NCBI GenBank assembly: GCA_017469685.1 | Contig: JAFUFW010000009.1 | Coordinates: 62,001 to 126,000 of the forward strand | Direction of reading: 5' to 3' | Length of the DNA stretch: 64,000 nt | Source: Bacteroidaceae bacterium | GTDB lineage: Bacteria; Bacteroidota; Bacteroidia; Bacteroidales; Bacteroidaceae | Shown: positions 63,555 to 64,000 of the stretch, in pieces | How positions within the stretch are numbered: the stretch's first letter is position 1 | How the letters are laid out: each line of letters opens with the position of its first letter | The notes under the pieces: generated by a model | Databases searched by the model: none | Seen by the model: only the letters and a program-made list of their open reading frames with translations | Told to the model about the DNA's origin: nothing | Position numbers and translations under genes: made by a program

Positions 63555-64000
63555 TCAGAAATTAATGCGGGCAAAAACAGGGTAATGGTCTGACAGGTTG
63601 CGCCGCGACATCCTGCCGTTCATGTCCTTCTGCCAGCGCCCGTCGGTGAGGATGGCGTAGGCGTTGACGGTGGTTGCAGGCGTGACGAGGATGTGGTCGA
63701 TGCGTTCGTCGGTCCAGGAGTGGTAGTCGAAGCCGTTGTAGGTGCCGTTCTCGGCAAAGCGCATGGCGGTGGTGGCGTAGCAATCCTTCAGCACACCCGA
63801 CTGGGTGAACAGTTTGTAGAGCTCGTCGGTCTGGGGCACGTTGAAGTCACCGGTCAGGACTGCCAGCTTCTTACCTCCGTCGGTCATCTGCGTGATGCGG
63901 CTCATGACAAGCTTTGCAGCCTCGCGGCGGGCCTTCACGCCCACGTGGTCCATGTGGAGATTGAAGTGGTAGAAGTCCTTGCCGGTCAGGCGGTCGCGAA
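63555..64000 (-). CDS. Endonuclease/exonuclease/phosphatase family protein (N-terminus cut by window edge)
   Basis: The open frame continues without a stop to position 64000, so the gene is partial. The visible 148 residues are the C-terminal half of an EEP domain: 'HFNLHMDHVGVKARREAAKL' (metal/phosphate site), 'VLTGDFNVPQTDEL' (GDFN), 'DHILVTPATTVNAY', and 'RNLSDHYPVFARINF' (catalytic SDH). It resembles the exported EEP phosphodiesterases/phosphatases common in Bacteroidetes, though the signal peptide would lie outside the window. It differs from the membrane-anchored EEP protein at 43311. Confidence 0.88.
   Translation of the reverse strand, partial: RDRLTGKDFYHFNLHMDHVGVKARREAAKLVMSRITQMTDGGKKLAVLTGDFNVPQTDELYKLFTQSGVLKDCYATTAMRFAENGTYNGFDYHSWTDERIDHILVTPATTVNAYAILTDGRWQKDMNGRMSRRNLSDHYPVFARINF

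Noticed and set aside
63254..63574. Minus-strand frame of 106 residues after the EEP gene
   Set aside because: Its second half is translated 21-bp repeat ('NRNV' units), it overlaps the EEP stop, and no family is recognised.

Overview
This 64-kb window looks like chromosomal DNA from a Bacteroidales bacterium, most likely of the Prevotella/Prevotellaceae type. The evidence is: promoters of the TTTG / TAnnTTTG form instead of -35/-10; a fused SecDF; the order parA-parB-DUF5683-LysM transglycosylase-relA/spoT; DUF4954 and DUF2795 proteins; very large secreted proteins ending in a 'KGVYIINGTKVTVK'-like tail of the type IX secretion kind; and an N-succinyl/N-acetylornithine carbamoyltransferase. 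I see no rRNA or tRNA gene, no intact insertion sequence, no CRISPR array and no prophage.

Layout. 1-8.1 kb: a tandem family of giant exported proteins on the minus strand, two complete and a third cut by the left edge, with separate promoters and hairpin terminators. 8.3-12.9 kb: DUF4954 beta-helix protein, a methyltransferase-like protein, PduO-type cobalamin adenosyltransferase, DUF2795 and RlpA. 13.0-19.7 kb: a Wzz/BY-kinase polysaccharide co-polymerase followed by a GH2 beta-galactosidase. 20.2-29.6 kb: a surface-glycan region. It holds a glycosyltransferase, acyltransferase and LicD operon, facing a cytidylyltransferase / asparagine-synthase-like operon, then a minus-strand operon running gltX, flippase, UlaG-like hydrolase, fucosyltransferase-like enzyme and C1 peptidase. 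31.3-45.5 kb: mostly housekeeping genes (7TM-HD phosphodiesterase, mutS, thioredoxin-fold lipoprotein, TPR/OmpA-like lipoprotein, xerD, secDF, an EEP hydrolase, rhomboid protease). 45.7-53.3 kb: HU, tadA and the parAB-DUF5683-mltD-relA run. 53.4-63.1 kb: arginine biosynthesis genes (argF', argD) on either side of an exported double TldD protein, two acyl-CoA synthetase paralogs and an XRE-cupin regulator. The right edge cuts an EEP-family nuclease/phosphatase.

The most unusual content is repetitive DNA. First, arrays of an imperfect AACCCTTAAGGGTT palindrome repeat with an exact 22-bp period at four intergenic sites (261-348, 12194-12259, 19867-19932, 46172-46281). Three of the four lie between convergent genes just beyond a terminator. 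Second, at least six genes carry short inverted-repeat or simple-repeat elements inside their reading frames without breaking them: the cobalamin adenosyltransferase, a glycosyltransferase, the fucosyltransferase-like gene (which contains a run of ten G), the flippase (two elements), the thioredoxin-like lipoprotein and argF'. Third, a separate 21-bp-period repeat lies at 63301-63390.
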